DNA of 64,000 nt from Echinostoma caproni (lineage: Eukaryota > Platyhelminthes > Trematoda > Plagiorchiida > Echinostomatidae). A program made the translations under genes and the position numbers. Positions 36,530 to 49,469 of this stretch are shown one piece after another. The notes beneath the pieces were generated by a model. The model was given only the letters and a program-made list of their open reading frames with translations, had not been told where the DNA came from and ran no database searches. Positions within the stretch are counted from its first letter, which is position 1. Every line of letters begins with the position of its first letter. The stretch is taken from contig UZAN01039561.1 in NCBI GenBank assembly GCA_900618425.1, positions 80,582-144,581 on the forward strand. Direction: 5' to 3'.

Positions 36530-38640
36530 CAGACCTTTACAACTGCTAAACCAGAGGATATTGCAATTGCTCACTGGATCCGAGGTATTTTACTCAAATC
36601 GACTTGGAATAAGCATAGTTGTAAAATCGTTCTGTAAACATCATCGATGGAAATACGTTTTCAAATCTTTGGAAATCCACATTTCTTCAACTCATCCAAC
36701 GAAATACATACACGATTGACCAACAAGTGATGAATAATGTGTTGGATATATTGATGTGATTCAGAAACTGAGGACTAGATCAAGGCTTCTGGAGCATATG
36801 AATCTTTTTCGGGAAGGGGAGGTTCAGAACTTCTGATGTAGCTATGATTGTTTCCTCTGAGATACATACACTTCAATGTTTGGCTTAGTGATGGGCACTC
36901 TCCGGTACCATTCTCAATTATTTTCAATACCAATAGACTAGTGAAGTGAGTAGTTTTGTCCGGAGCTCGGACGGTGCCATACTGAGAAGTAATCACGTCG
37001 ACATCTTACAAATGTCTTGATAAAGCCGTTTTGAAGCCTAATGGGTGCCCCTAAATTGATTGCTGAGAACACTTGTTAATGTGCAAGTTTCATACGGTTA
37101 CTTTCTTTGGGTTGCTAATCGTATTTAAGAAAGTCAAAGGTTTAGATGAGGTTCTACAAAAGCTCAAACAACTTTCAACAATTTCTACAACCCAACAATG
37201 CAATTCACAATTCATTTATATGAAATGCATTCTGAAATTTGTCTGAAACAACGGATTTTTTAAAATGAGAGGACATCATGGATTGTTTTATTCACAGAGC
37301 AAAATTGAGGCAGAGAAAGTTCGCTTTCAGGGCCTATTTAATTGACCAATAGAAGAACAAAAGCAAATTTATGTTAGAACATTATAAGAAGGTGAGTGCG
37401 TTAAATGAATTGTGATTGATTATTAAATAGGTTCTCAACTTGAGCTTTGCACTAAACTATTCGTTCCATGAGTTTGGTAGACCAGGAAGTTAAAATCCAC
37501 AGGAGTGTTCCTGTGAGTTTACAGTTTACAAAATGCAGCACATGTAAATTTCACCAATATTGGCTTTTATTTAGGGGTTATTTGGTTTCTTCTAAGTAGT
37601 CAATCACTTGCTGAGTGTTTTAGAAATGTTTCAGATGTTTAGAATCCAATGTAAACGTTGAAAGTTTTTGTCATGTCGAATATGAAACGCAAAATTTCTC
37701 ATTGAGTTTCACCTTGTCAGCTCCGGATGCCGTATTCCACCAATTTCCTTAGCTTTATTCGGTTATCGCCCTTCTAGAAGAATCACAGATATAATCACCT
37801 CTCTGAAAACATCATCAAGCTGACGTATCTGCCGTGTGATTGCTTCCGATTGTTTCCCAACACATATTGTAACAGATGTGTGTTGTTCCCAGCGAACAGT
37901 CAACTGACTTTCCGTTTTTCATATTTTTGAGATCCTATTCGTTTGTCAGGTCTCAGGGGTACTTTGAGAAAGACCTGAACGTATTTTAATCGATCTGTTA
38001 CAGAACCGTTGCCGGGAAATTATAATAGGTATCGTTATTTATTAACCAAAGCGCTGATGTTCTAGAGACGTAATACAGATGAAATATATTATCAACATTA
38101 TTCTATTTACCACCTTTCTATCCAGAAACAGGTTTTTCAAAGACAGGATAACAACTTTCTTTGGCTTTTGGTCACTGAAGATTGTTTATTGCTTTTTCTT
38201 AAGTGCCCAGTGAATTTCATATTCATGCAAAATATATCATATAATTATTTTCCAGATGCAATCTGCTTACGATTGTTCACTAATTCAAACAATCTATTGA
38301 TAAAACTACTCAAAAAAAGCGTATTCCTCAGGTCAACTGAGTGATGATATCGAGAAATAAACTGTAGTGAATAAAAGTATAAAGTAAAAGCATTAGCCAT
38401 TCAACTTAAAAGTTGTGATTGTTGCTATCGTTCCTTGAAATCGGAACCTTGAATCATTCTATCACAAATACTGCCGTCATATCCTAAAATAGTTTTGCAC
38501 TGAAAAAGCAGTTCATGCTTTTTTCTGGATTCTTCAATATGCCTGGCTATGATCTGTCTTCTAATAATCAAGCAAATACAGCTATTGATCAAACTCATGC
38601 GACACCTTGTGCCTCCAAAAGGCTAGTTTTGAGCCTCACA
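36530..38640. other. Intergenic or intronic sequence, no gene recognised
   Basis: No element or exon recognised. Open frames are short and lack motifs. Confidence 0.5.
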
Positions 38641-38649
38641 GGATTTATT

Positions 38650-39045
38650 GTGATATTGCCCCACATTAGATGCAACATATCTGCATTACTTTACACTGAA
38701 AAGCTTGCTTCTATTAGTCGAATGACATTAAAATATACGCATTCACGAGTTCAACAACAGTTGCTGGTCCATCAATTGAACGTCAATAAGGCCTAAGTAG
38801 AAAACCACTTGGTATAATAAAAACATGACTCGTTTGCCTGACAGAGGTACTATGCTTTAATTTGTTAATGTTCTATTTGTCCTTTATTGTTGAGCACTGA
38901 AGCCATTCCTTTTTCGTCAGAGTCCAGCACGTTAACTGTAAAAGAACACTTGCAAGTTTCGTCTAATGCATGCCGCAGGCTGACGATTTATGACAACTGT
39001 TGAGGTGGCCAACTTTTCTGTTTCCAGCACGGGGATAACTTTTGA
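38650..39045 (+). repeat. Diverged dispersed repeat, copy B
   Basis: Partner of 33070-33475, same orientation, with the same series of landmarks. The 93-codon open frame at 38515-38796 overlaps it and is likely incidental. Confidence 0.5.
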
Positions 39046-39049
39046 TTGT

Positions 39050-40670
39050 ATTGAACTCGTAACTGTTGACCGGTGATTGAGTGGTTTTGATTTTGAAATT
39101 CATTCATTCAGAAACTGCATAACTGTGAAAGAAACAAGCAATTCAGGTCTAAACGTTTTCTACAACAGACCTAGAGCGAGATGCGTTATTAACCGGTAAC
39201 TGGGAAATATATGTATTATGCATATATATGCATTCTGAGGGTGACAGCTATTGAAAACTTCTCTCATTAGAGCAACAATTTCCACGCTGTTGAAGGGGTG
39301 ATCAACAGCATGGTGATTAGTATTTGATTTCCTTCTAAATAATTAGGCAAGATGGAGTTTTACTGATTTTGATGGAATAAGAGAAATTAATTGGAAAACT
39401 AGATCAAAAAATCATCTTTCTCCGCTTGTTGCATTTCTCGGTAATCAAATGTGAGATGAGCCTGCTGCCAAATGGAGGGGCGACGCAACTGAGTGAATTA
39501 AATAAAATCAATGCATGCTATACCTTTCGAGCGTTCAATAATAGCTTCAAATCAGGTGACCTCAAATACAGTTCAAATAGAGCCATCATTTTTCAAACGT
39601 TGGTTATTCCCGGGGGAAAATTCTCCATATTTTTTGTGTGCAATTTTTCATGGTGACGCCAATTCGAATAGTGATACAAGAAAACTAAGATTACTACCGT
39701 GGAAATTTAAATTCGGAATAAATGCTTTTCATCCATAGCTATCAACATACAAGTATTTTGATGGAAACTGGGCTGTATTGCGAAAATGAGAGCCATGTTG
39801 CATAAGTTCGAATTATCGTCTACTGATCACGTTTTGACCGCTTCTCTGTCACAAAATCACTATCTTTTCGGTTATACGAATGTCGATTGTTCATACTCTC
39901 AATCCACTGCACCTGACCACCATTTCACCTTCAGAAGAAAAAAATGGTATAATATACTTTGATCGAGATTTTATCAGGCGAACCGTAAGTAAATGAACCT
40001 TAAGTAGATCAATATAATTTCAAGATTTAAATACGCTTAGTTAGTCAATGTGTAAATAGAATAGATTGTTCAAAGATCATGAGAAATAGGGGGATCAAAC
40101 TAAACCGACAAACAATTCCGATCCTGACTGTAGTCAAACTCTAGTGACATCCGAAATCCTCACATTTATTAAGCAAATGTCATCAGAAATCATCATACAT
40201 TAACTACCGGTACAGCCTCTTCTTTCAATACTTCAATGATGTTAGATTCCCTTTGTAAAAGTTCATGAAAAAAGATCAAACGTACGTGTTTCCAATTTAA
40301 CTAGGCAGAGGAGTTTTGGGGTAGTGTGCAAGCGCAACGCATTTTGTGATATTTAATGACAGTTAGTTATTACATAGCGAAGCACATCCTGCTGAGTTTA
40401 ATACGCACAATACATCTCACATCTGGCCTGCAGCGTTGGTTGGCTGGGAACATTCCGGAAATAACTACCTCATACGTGTACCGTGTTGGATGAACAGCTA
40501 AGTAATATTGAATGAGGAGGGCAGTCGAATTATCCGAGATAACGCAAGTGATGCGAAAATAATTTCGAGTTGCATCAAGAATTCGATGAATGAAAGAGTG
40601 GGCTATTTTATTATTTTCGACAGAACAAAAACCACTGATTGACCTAATATTTTGCCAAATGCAGTGAATC
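39050..40670. other. Intergenic or intronic sequence, no gene recognised
   Basis: Contains a small palindromic ATATATG..GCATATATATGC region near 39210-39232. No gene was recognised. Confidence 0.5.
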
Positions 40671-40679
40671 TAGCTACCG

Positions 40680-41625
40680 TCGTTGTCGTCAAACAAAATG
40701 AAATTTTGTTGATGGAAATCAGGAAATCAAAACATAAGATTTACTTTATAAATGGAAAACCTCAACAAATTGGCATTTCTAGACGTCTATTTGAATCGTA
40801 GATCGGATGGCTTGGTACAACGATCATTGCATAGGAAGGCAACTTGGAAGGGACAATGTATTCATTTTCGCAGCTTTGTACCGCTCAAAGTGAAGAGGAA
40901 TTTGGTGCGCTGCCTAGAGGATGTAGGAAGGAAAATTTGTAGTGAGGACACAATAGAAGAGCAGCTCCGGTTCTGACGTACTATATTCACACACCATGGC
41001 TATCCAGAATGATTGGTTAGCAAGATGATTCACTGCAGTGGAGATATTGTGGAAAAGACCGAGGTCAGAAAGAAGTCGGTTTACATTGCCTTGCCGTTCA
41101 AGGGGGAATACATCAGCAAAAGTAATACAAAGGAGACTATCCGATGCTGTTAGTAATACCTTATATACAGCAAAGCTCAATGTTTTGCTCACTTCCCAGC
41201 TAATTGTGTTTACGACTAAAGGACAACGTGTCGGATTCTGCCGTCTCATTTTGTGTGTACTCATTTACGTGTTCCTGTGGAAAAACGCATATAGGCCGCA
41301 CGGTTAGCCGTTTGTCCGAACGAATCCGTGAACATTACTCCGTATGGCTAAACACAGGAACGATTAAATCACTCACCAGTGCAGTGGTTTTACACCTAGT
41401 TGAGACAAACCACACTGTGAATGTGACCGAGGCATTCCGTCCCCTGTATACAGGTGGTTCGTGGTCGATTATCAAGATAAGTCCACTGTCGTATGCCAGC
41501 CACAGTGGAAGCAGTAGGAATTCGGCTGCACGAACCCCCTATGTGGGCCCAAAAGCAATTTGTGCAGGCGCTTGAGCTCCCTGGCCCGCCCCCCCATACA
41601 TCCCATATTCTTATTGGTTCCAACG
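40680..41625 (+). mobile_element. Penelope-like element, 3' half (RT end and GIY-YIG endonuclease), decayed
   Basis: Reads in order as the end of a Penelope-type reverse transcriptase: KLAFLDVYLNRRSDGLVQRS (about 40764-40823), then KATWKGQCIHFRSFVPLKVK and RNLVRCLEDVGRKICSEDT. It continues past a frameshift to KKSVYIALPFKGEYIS near 41075. The GIY-YIG domain follows at 41204-41500, with CVYSFTCSCGKTHIGRTVSR and LSERIREHY, the arrangement typical of the family (aromatic residues, then IGRT with its Arg). The C-terminal tail resumes in another frame: EAVGIRLHEPPMWAQKQFVQ then ALELPGPP, near 41500-41590. At least three frameshifts and several stops are needed, so it is inactive. The upstream RT core is missing; a few residues (VVVVKQNEILLMEIRKSKHK) suggest the element begins near 40680. 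Confidence 0.85.
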
Positions 41626-41629
41626 ATCG

Positions 41630-42200
41630 GATGACCTAACAATTATGTGTCCAATGAGAATTCTACATTCGGTTCCAAGAAGAAATTAGCCTCAGATAAC
41701 CCATTAGGTTATTTTCCCTTTCACAAAACAATTGTTTGGATTTTTATGGTTGAATAAATAGATTTATATACCGGGTAGTATTCATTGTGATGTATTTCGC
41801 ATGACTACGAATCACTGAAAACGAGCTTGTTCGCCATTCCTTGATCTATTTGAAATGTGCTCTGTTGGACTGTTTAGACGAAATTAGAAATATAAAACTG
41901 TTCAATGCTGCACCTAATTTTGTTTCTCAACATAATTTCGATCATGAAAGTGATAAATTTAAAAAGGGCAAAGTTAGAAATGATATATTCTTAGACAATA
42001 ATATTTAACAAAACATGACAGCAATTTGATTGATAACTGATAAATGTTTTCTAAAAGCCATCAAGAAAAACTACAAATAGATTAAATTCAATAACTTGAT
42101 GGAAACGGAAGAGTTTGCGGGGCTAGCAGATTGTTTTCCTAACATCCTATTGTACATTCATTGTTGGTGAGCTTCGTTGAATACTTCAACAACAAAATAT
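41630..42200. other. Intergenic sequence after Penelope-like element
   Basis: AT-rich. May include the 3' end of the Penelope-like element, but no terminal repeat was recognised. Confidence 0.5.
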
Positions 42201-42201
42201 A

Positions 42202-42504
42202 CTATAGTAAGTGTGAATAGGTTTCCTCGTGCCGTTTTCTGCATGTTGACAGCACGCCTTTGAGGATTTGCACATACTTTCCTTTGTGAATACTTACTGG
42301 CGTAGCAATTGAACTTCGCTCGGAGGATTTGGATAATTTGAGGTGATTGAACTCCTCCCAGTTATTAAAAGCGATTTGGTCAACGATTATCAAAGTCTCT
42401 TTCGTTCTGTGACAGTGCTGAATGAGCGGCCTGGGAGCACAAAAGACGTAGATAAGTGCAAAACAAGAAAGAAAAAGAGACAAGGAAATTGTTAACACTG
42501 CCAT
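42202..42504 (-). CDS. Possible small secreted protein, 100 codons
   Basis: From ATG at 42504 the minus strand encodes 100 residues. The N-terminus MAVLTISLSLFLSCFALIYV followed by FCAPRP has the length, hydrophobic core and small residues expected of a signal peptide, with a plausible cut after FCA. The rest is hydrophilic and has cysteines. In the middle, GCTACGCCA|GTAAGT resembles a splice donor, so the true first exon may end there after ..RSSIATP. No homologue is recognised. The chance of a random hydrophobic N-terminus in this AT-rich DNA is not small. Confidence 0.3.
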   Translation of the reverse strand: MAVLTISLSLFLSCFALIYVFCAPRPLIQHCHRTKETLIIVDQIAFNNWEEFNHLKLSKSSERSSIATPVSIHKGKYVQILKGVLSTCRKRHEETYSHLL

Positions 42505-42514
42505 TGCATGCACG

Positions 42515-45500
42515 TATTAATTTCATTCTAAACAAAAGAAGATACCTAACTCGTTTTAGGAGTAAAATTAATATTCAGTTGCCACAAAACACCGTTTCTC
42601 GACTTGCCTTTACTCATATGATAGTAAAAGAAACCTACCGAGATTTTATGCATGGGGGATTTTAGAATTTCAGGAGCCCCCTGGAATTACCGGATAGGTT
42701 AAAGTATGGGAAAACACCGGAATTGGTGAACAGACACCGTTGTGTATCATTGAACAAATCAGCTGTAGTACAATGATTTTTCAGTGGTCGCTGACACTGA
42801 AAAAGTGAACTGCATTTGTTTGCTAATGATAAAGTTGGGCAAAATATGATATATTTTCTGTTTCCACTAGATAAGTTTTGAAATACCATGAAGGAAATAT
42901 AACTGAGCGGTCAACTGTGAGTCAGGTTAATAGATAGGATGAATAAGTAATGAGAAAAAAAAACAAATATCCGCACAAGTAATTGCTTAGTTGCTTTACT
43001 GTTACTATCAGTGAAGATGCTTGCCATAAAACACTTCGAATTGAAAATGATGGGGTTCGTTCCGTCGAAGAATAAATTATCAGACATGTACAATTCAGAA
43101 TGAATGTGGGGAGTTATCCGAGTATATCAATCTATGTATTTGAGAACAGATGTCTTTAATCTGTTTCACTTTAAGCAAAATCTCTTCCATTAAAAAGGGC
43201 TGTGATATTTAATTGATTCCAATTAAATCTCTACTAATTGATAATTTTATGACAATTCCCAGTTAAACCAAATCAAATAGGTTTGCATGTTCATCAATGG
43301 AGAAATCGAAAGTATAAATAATAATATGAGAACGAGGGCACCGAAAGTTCCAAGTACTGGGCTCAAAATTCCTTTGACTCAATTTTTGTACCAAGGGATT
43401 CGTTTTCTCTGCGGTTGTGTTCCTGTCCGATAGTCAGTATCCATTTATTGAGCCTGCTTGTGCAGAATGCAGAATGCATTAGTACGCGTGCCCGCTAACC
43501 ACTAGCATAGTTGAGCCATATATCAGCAAACGAACGAGAAGGAAATTTGATTTTTCATTACGAACAATGCACCCAGGGAAACATGTATACAGTAATCGAA
43601 ATCCGTAGGGTATGCTCAAAAACGGATAATTTCATTAATGAGGACAGCAAGTGCCATCTGGGTATAGATATTGATCGTGTATATGGAGTAAAAATTATGA
43701 TTGATGAAAAAACCCCATAACAGTTTGAATAACCTTATCACACACAGCATAAAACCAGAATTAATTTAAAACTAGATACAACAGCTCGGTTTTCCGACGG
43801 GCCATTCATTTAGGTGTTTCAAGTTGACAGCTTGTAGCTTCCTTCGCATAGATCGTGATTTTACCGGACGCGTATCTAACTGTTCCTTGGTAAATTCTAG
43901 GCTCACCGTTGAATTCAAATTGTCTTCCACAATCGTTTTATGTGGCGGAAAATCATGTTATTTATTGATTTCCAACCGGATTCAGTGTGTTACCTAGTGT
44001 AGTATAAATTGAATTCAGAACATTGTTCACGATGCCCTAAAGTACACTTGTTCATAAAATATCAAAATATTCATCCATATCATCACTTGTGGCGCATTAT
44101 TAACGGTATCGATGAGTTCAAAATCTTGCGCATTTTATTAGACACATTTGATATGCACGGACCAATAGATTTGTTTGTAATACCTTTCGGTGTAATTATC
44201 TTCCACTTCATCACGTTTACCGAGATCGAACTTGGCAACACATTCTCATGTTCCAAATCTTTGAAAACGTTTTCTGGAAGTGCAGACAGTTATTTCTTTC
44301 AAGGATAACTTCGTGGAGTATGAAACCAATATTGAATCCATAGGACTGTTTTTTGGTTCGTATGATACTTATGCAATTTATCTAAGATAATAGAAGATAA
44401 GCACTTCTGAAAAAATTATGAGTACCCATGCAACTAAAACTGAACTGAAAGTTGTAAGCGTGTCATATCTTTCAATTGCTGATCAATTATTTGAATGGCT
44501 TAAAGAGATTGATGATGATTACGATGTTTATCATTCTAAGTTTCACTTCACAGTTACTTTGAATAAATGTAAATTTAAATCTATATATGCAAAGTTTCAA
44601 CGTGAAGCATAACCACATTTGAAGCAGTTAACGTTTTACGTAAACGGCATATCATCCGATTTCAATTGAATCAGTATCGTGAAATGCTAGGTGTACCATT
44701 ACCCCGGTTGGTACAACCTTGAGGAATCTTACACGACAATTTGTCAAATTCTTCACCAGTATATCAGTTTGGCCATGCCATAGTGATCACACGTGCGCAC
44801 TCATTGAATCCCGGATTTGCTGTGAGTCACAATCTATTTGACTTTGTTTATTTCCCACAATCTCCATGTTTGATATTTGTGTCCAGATTGCATGAGGGGC
44901 GGAAACTTGCACAGGACATCTGCTTTTTCTATATTTTACAGGACTACATTCCATTTTGGCTACCTCGAAATGTAGGATCAAAACCTCTAATCATGCTGAT
45001 GCCTTATATCAACTACCACAAACCATTTTCTGCTACCTATAAATGTTATCGATTACAAAGGAGAACGAGCATAAAGGATTACAGGAACGGTTCAGGGTAT
45101 ATATCTATACACACATACGTATATATATATATATATATATACGTAAAAAAGGTAAATCCGTACTAACCCAACGGTTTGATTCAGAAAATTCTGGTCATCA
45201 ACATTTAATACACAATAGAACGGTATCACATTTATGCAACTATTCTGACCTGAGTAACACGTAGTTTGTACTGTTTACGAATCTGATAGGAGTTAAAGCA
45301 AAAGTGCAGGAATAAATTATTTGACTCAACTGTCCAAAAATCGGATGTCAAAATGCCGTGTATTACATGTTTCTATCAAATAGTATTTATACTGCATGAT
45401 TCATTCTATAGAATAAAAAAGTAGTTTTCAGAAATAGGTGGGCCAAAAACTCAGTGGAAACGCGTATGCAATGCATTAATAACAACATTATCCAAAGTCA

Positions 45501-48376
45501 ATTCACTTACCGCTTGCGCCACTTTGATCAAACCTGCATTTCATGATAATAAACTAATTGTCTTTGAACACCTGTAATGCGTTATTGCATAATAGCTTAA
45601 CCCGGTTTCCCCGCCGGTTGAGCCTACCATTTTGGGGTCAGATTTGCATTGAACCTCGGTTATAAAAGTTTGTTAAATTTAGCCAACAACGATTGAGCAA
45701 TAGAGTCCCAGATTGCCGGTATATATGATTCTGTGTTATTACCATAACAAGTTACATGGAAGATATTCACTACATGAATGACATAGACAAAGCGTTTTCT
45801 GTCATCTCATTTGATAATAGCCAATGCGAAGTCATTCCATCAAATTCCTTGCACACAATATCAACGTTAATCAGCTGGGCGCTTCAATTAGGATACAAAG
45901 TTGTTTAGCTGTTCAGTCACCCATTTACTGTTGCATTGACGTACACAGATTGATCAAAATCTTTCAATTTGTGCTGGTTAAATACTTAAGGGACGCACAG
46001 TGACCCCATATCTATACGTGACTTTCGGTCTTACATCTGAAATCCGATCCTTATTTCTAGCTATGACGTAAGTAAGTCTTTTTTCAGGCAGTAGTGTTGA
46101 ATCTATTACCCGAGCCAATTTTCTCCTGGTAAATAAATAAACACTTGGCAGGTTGTAATCGTAGGGATTATAGATAAATACCTGTGCATACAATAATTCA
46201 CATATAGATGCTAGCGTTTTGTATCTTGGCAAGTTTGGGAGCTTGAAACCTGCCCGGTTTACAGTGCAAGTTATGTTTATTGATTATTTATATCTCCATA
46301 TGATTTTGATGTTGTTAAATGTGGAGATAAATCTGTCCACCGCTTACACAAAATCAAGTGCTGTGAAAGAGGGTTGGTTTTGAACGTGCCGCGGCACACG
46401 GAGATTTTTGATCGAGAAGTCACCATTTTCCGAAAATCTAGGCCTTGTAATTTGGTTCCGTTAATTTGCATGAAGAACCTACCTTCTATTGCAAATAATA
46501 CGATTTATCATGAAACACTGCATTCGGCAATATTCATCGGCTTTGTGCAGTAAAAGAGTTGGCGAACAACCCTCTTCGTTTTGGTTATTGGAAAGGGAAA
46601 CCAGAAATCTCAGTGTTTTTTTAACTGTTTTGAATTTATTTTAGCAGATGACTTTTGGGTGAAAAGTATTTTGTAATAGCTAAAGTCAGCCAAAGAATAT
46701 GTAACTTTCTTGTTCTCTAAGCGATGTATGCGTTTGGTTTATCTGCACTTTCTTCTCTGTGCTGGTACATGAATTAATTTTCGTAATAAGATGTCCTTTT
46801 GAATCACCACAATAGGATATTTGTGTTCTGTGTCCAAAAGCTAGGTCTATTGACATTCTTCGTATAGATGATTTTTGCACAATCATAGTTTTCGGAGGTA
46901 ATTTCTTCAGTACGCTGCTTGCATTACATATTGATTCAGGCTGTATGAATAAACAAACGAAGGAATTGTTTGTAGTCTAGGTACAAATCAGTTAAATGCC
47001 ACTGCTGGCATCATTCCTGCTTTGACAGGCCAATCACCTCTAACTGTAGGTTTCCCACAGACATTACTGAAGGACATTAAAAACGGCATATGTTTTGCTT
47101 TATTGGTACAATTCCGGAACAGTTTGACTTATGATGCATATTTCATGCCATTTCAAACAGAAAGCGGCCCACAGTGGAACATTTTGATGGGCAATGTGTA
47201 CCTCTCCTTCCTCTGTTTTTGTGTGCATGCTCCCCAAGTACAATTAGTACAGTGTTTATGAGTCACAGGGAAAAGACATCATTCGTAAGCTTATTTCAAC
47301 CAGTTGTTTCTCCTCTCTCTCCTGGTTTTCCCTTGTCGGCGGGTACCCATGTGCGTGCTCAATCTGTTTTTTCATTTCACTTTGCTTGCATGCAAGGTGC
47401 GCTTTGTTCTGACTTATTGCAATTGAAATACTAGAAAAAATAGACCACGTGCTTGAGAGATATTTTTTATACGGAACGCAGTATGTGTGATGCAGGTGCA
47501 ATATCAGATTTAACAAATTATTGTAAAGTGAACTCACTCCGTGAACTATGCATAGTTGAACAGTCGAGTGAGTCAGTCAATCTGGGATAAGTTGCCTTAT
47601 AGCTCGGACCGTTGACAAATACAACAATGAAGATAAACAAATCATTTTCAAAGTATTTTTTCCTAATCACTCCCAGTTTGTTTGAGAACAGAATTCCAAC
47701 CTGAATCAATTCTTACTCCTTGGCCCACAGTCGACTGAATTTCTAGGAACATAATGTTCATTGACCTCATTTTCGTTAAATACAATTACCCCAACAGGTT
47801 TAAGAAGGGACGAATACTGCCATACAAGAACTATCAACATACAAAAATACTTTGGAAGGTAAGTGCGTACTGTAGTAAATTATAGTAATTTATTTATGTA
47901 ATGTGTTGGCCCATATGATTCTGAACCACGCCGTTCTGCTACATACAAAGCTAATCAAAAGGCTTTTCTTAAGATCCTGTGACAAGCATAACAATGGTAA
48001 GTGTATGCAGATAAAACGAGCCCACTGGTTCCAACGTAAGAAATTCAAAATGATTTATTGAATTTGTGCTCGATTAGTATTATTTTTTCTTCCATCTGTC
48101 ACAAAATGCTTCTAGTTTGTTGGTCCTTTTAGAATTTGTAGGGATTTGTCTTGTGGTCTGAATGTTTGTGGTTTGATTTCTAGTAGTAACACAATAAGTG
48201 GGATACTTCAGTACTGCTTTACCTCAAACATTTGACCATATATAAAAGTATCTAACAGGTTCGGTAAAGCTAGTTTCATTCTGGATTTTATTTTAGTATG
48301 AAATTTCCATTATTAGTGTTATACTGGGGTTTGTCATGATAAGGTATTCTAAGAAGGAAGTCGTCATGTATAGAGC
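42515..48376. other. Intergenic or intronic sequence with several moderate open frames
   Basis: Plus-strand frames of 99, 64 and 141 codons sit close together (44009-44308, 44418-44612, 44741-45166). The last runs into an AT microsatellite (about 45121-45140), which accounts for its Ile-Tyr-rich end. Another at 47022-47261 follows a TTTGACAG that could be an acceptor. None has a recognised motif or a convincing exon structure. At 43490-43510 the minus strand has a tRNA A-box-like GCTAGTGGTTAGC without a B box. Confidence 0.4.
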
Positions 48377-48558
48377 AAATGAAGCTCAAACTGAAACACT
48401 AGGAAGAAATGGACAGCTGTTTCAACCTACTTGGGTATCAGCAGTAGTGTGAATCCATCGAATCAACTGGGGATCGAACCCAGGCCCTCACGGACCGAAC
48501 CCAATCAATTCTAAACAGCTGTCCAGTTCTTCCTAACTTTCCAGTCCACGCTTCATTT
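48377..48558 (-). repeat. tRNA-derived SINE, copy 2, bounded by inverted repeats
   Basis: On the minus strand a perfect B-box core GGGTTCGATCC (48471-48481) is followed by CCCAGTTGATTCGATGGATT, matching the SINE tail at 3042-3165. The unit is bounded by an inverted repeat of about 45 bp: AAATGAAGC..AGGAAGAA.TGGACAGCTGTT at 48377-48421 and its diverged reverse complement at 48513-48558. The 3.1-kb copy shows GGACAGCTGTT only at its 5' side. Part of the A box region appears lost here. Confidence 0.65.
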
Positions 48559-48559
48559 G

Positions 48560-49180
48560 ATCTAAACACAACGAATGCTTTTTCTGATATTGAATCAAAA
48601 ACTCCTTTAATTTCTTGTAGAACCTTTTCTCAAGTAATACAAATCACATTTTGCAGTTTGAGAAAGTCCAATCATTTGAACAATACTCCGTATTAATTAC
48701 TGGAAGATGTGTTTCTCTCCTGCTGCATTTGTTTAGTGTCAATCGGAGTTTTTGAAAGGGTAGTAGATTAAACTATTCCCAGAAGATTTATATACGCAAA
48801 CGGGACTTTCAACTGAATTTCGTATTCAAATAACGGTTATTTCATTTTTCATTGTCACTCCGACTTTCAAACTTTTTTCAAGATATTCTGTTGCATAACA
48901 GGTTAAAGCATGTGCAATAAAAACCCGCCTTGGTTTATATAACGAAAAATATGGTGNAATATGGTGGTGATTGTAAAATAGCCCGTTAATACCATCAGGG
49001 TAAAACTCATCATTTACCTAAGATTATCGATGACCAAACAGTTGTAACGAACATATACTTTAAAGACCCGTTCATATTTCAACCATTCGAAGAATTTAAT
49101 AATTCACACTTTTACTTCCAGAATGTACATTCACACTTTATCTTATTGATAGTTTACTTTTCGATCGCCATGTAACTATG
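48560..49180. other. Intergenic sequence with a single undetermined base
   Basis: At 48951-48967 the sequence reads ATGGTG, N, AATATGGTGG, a repeated word around an N, which looks like a join of two reads or contigs. No gene was recognised. Confidence 0.5.
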
Positions 49181-49186
49181 ACCATC

Positions 49187-49442
49187 TTATTGGAGTGAAT
49201 TTCACTGGCGTTACATCGTTTTGGAACACTGGTTGCTCAGGTGCATGCACTTGGCAAACCTCCGCCCGAGTCGAACGTTTCTTCATTCAACTATTCTGTT
49301 GAGTGAAACGAATTTCGATGAAAACATCCGGGACATTCGGGTTCCATTACTCGTTTTTATAGATCGAGACAGTGAATCTTACTTGTTACCAAACGTTTCT
49401 TACTCACAACTGTCCCCCGAACCCATCTGTAATGTTCATGAA
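49187..49442 (+). other. Possible exon, unknown product
   Basis: An open frame of about 90 codons with protein-like composition: HWRYIVLEHWLLRCMHLANL near the start, then RVPLLVFIDRDSESYLLPNV. It could begin after GGAG near 49196 and end at GAAG|GTTATA (about 49442), although the acceptor lacks a pyrimidine tract and the donor is only fair. The family is not recognised. The frame extends to a TGA at 49464-49466 if unspliced. Confidence 0.3.
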
Positions 49443-49469
49443 GGTTATAAAAATTTTTTCAATTGACGT

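Noticed and set aside
44741..45166. 141-codon frame, longest without N in the window
   Set aside because: Ends in an AT microsatellite, has no motif and no convincing splice sites; mentioned in the intergenic entry only.
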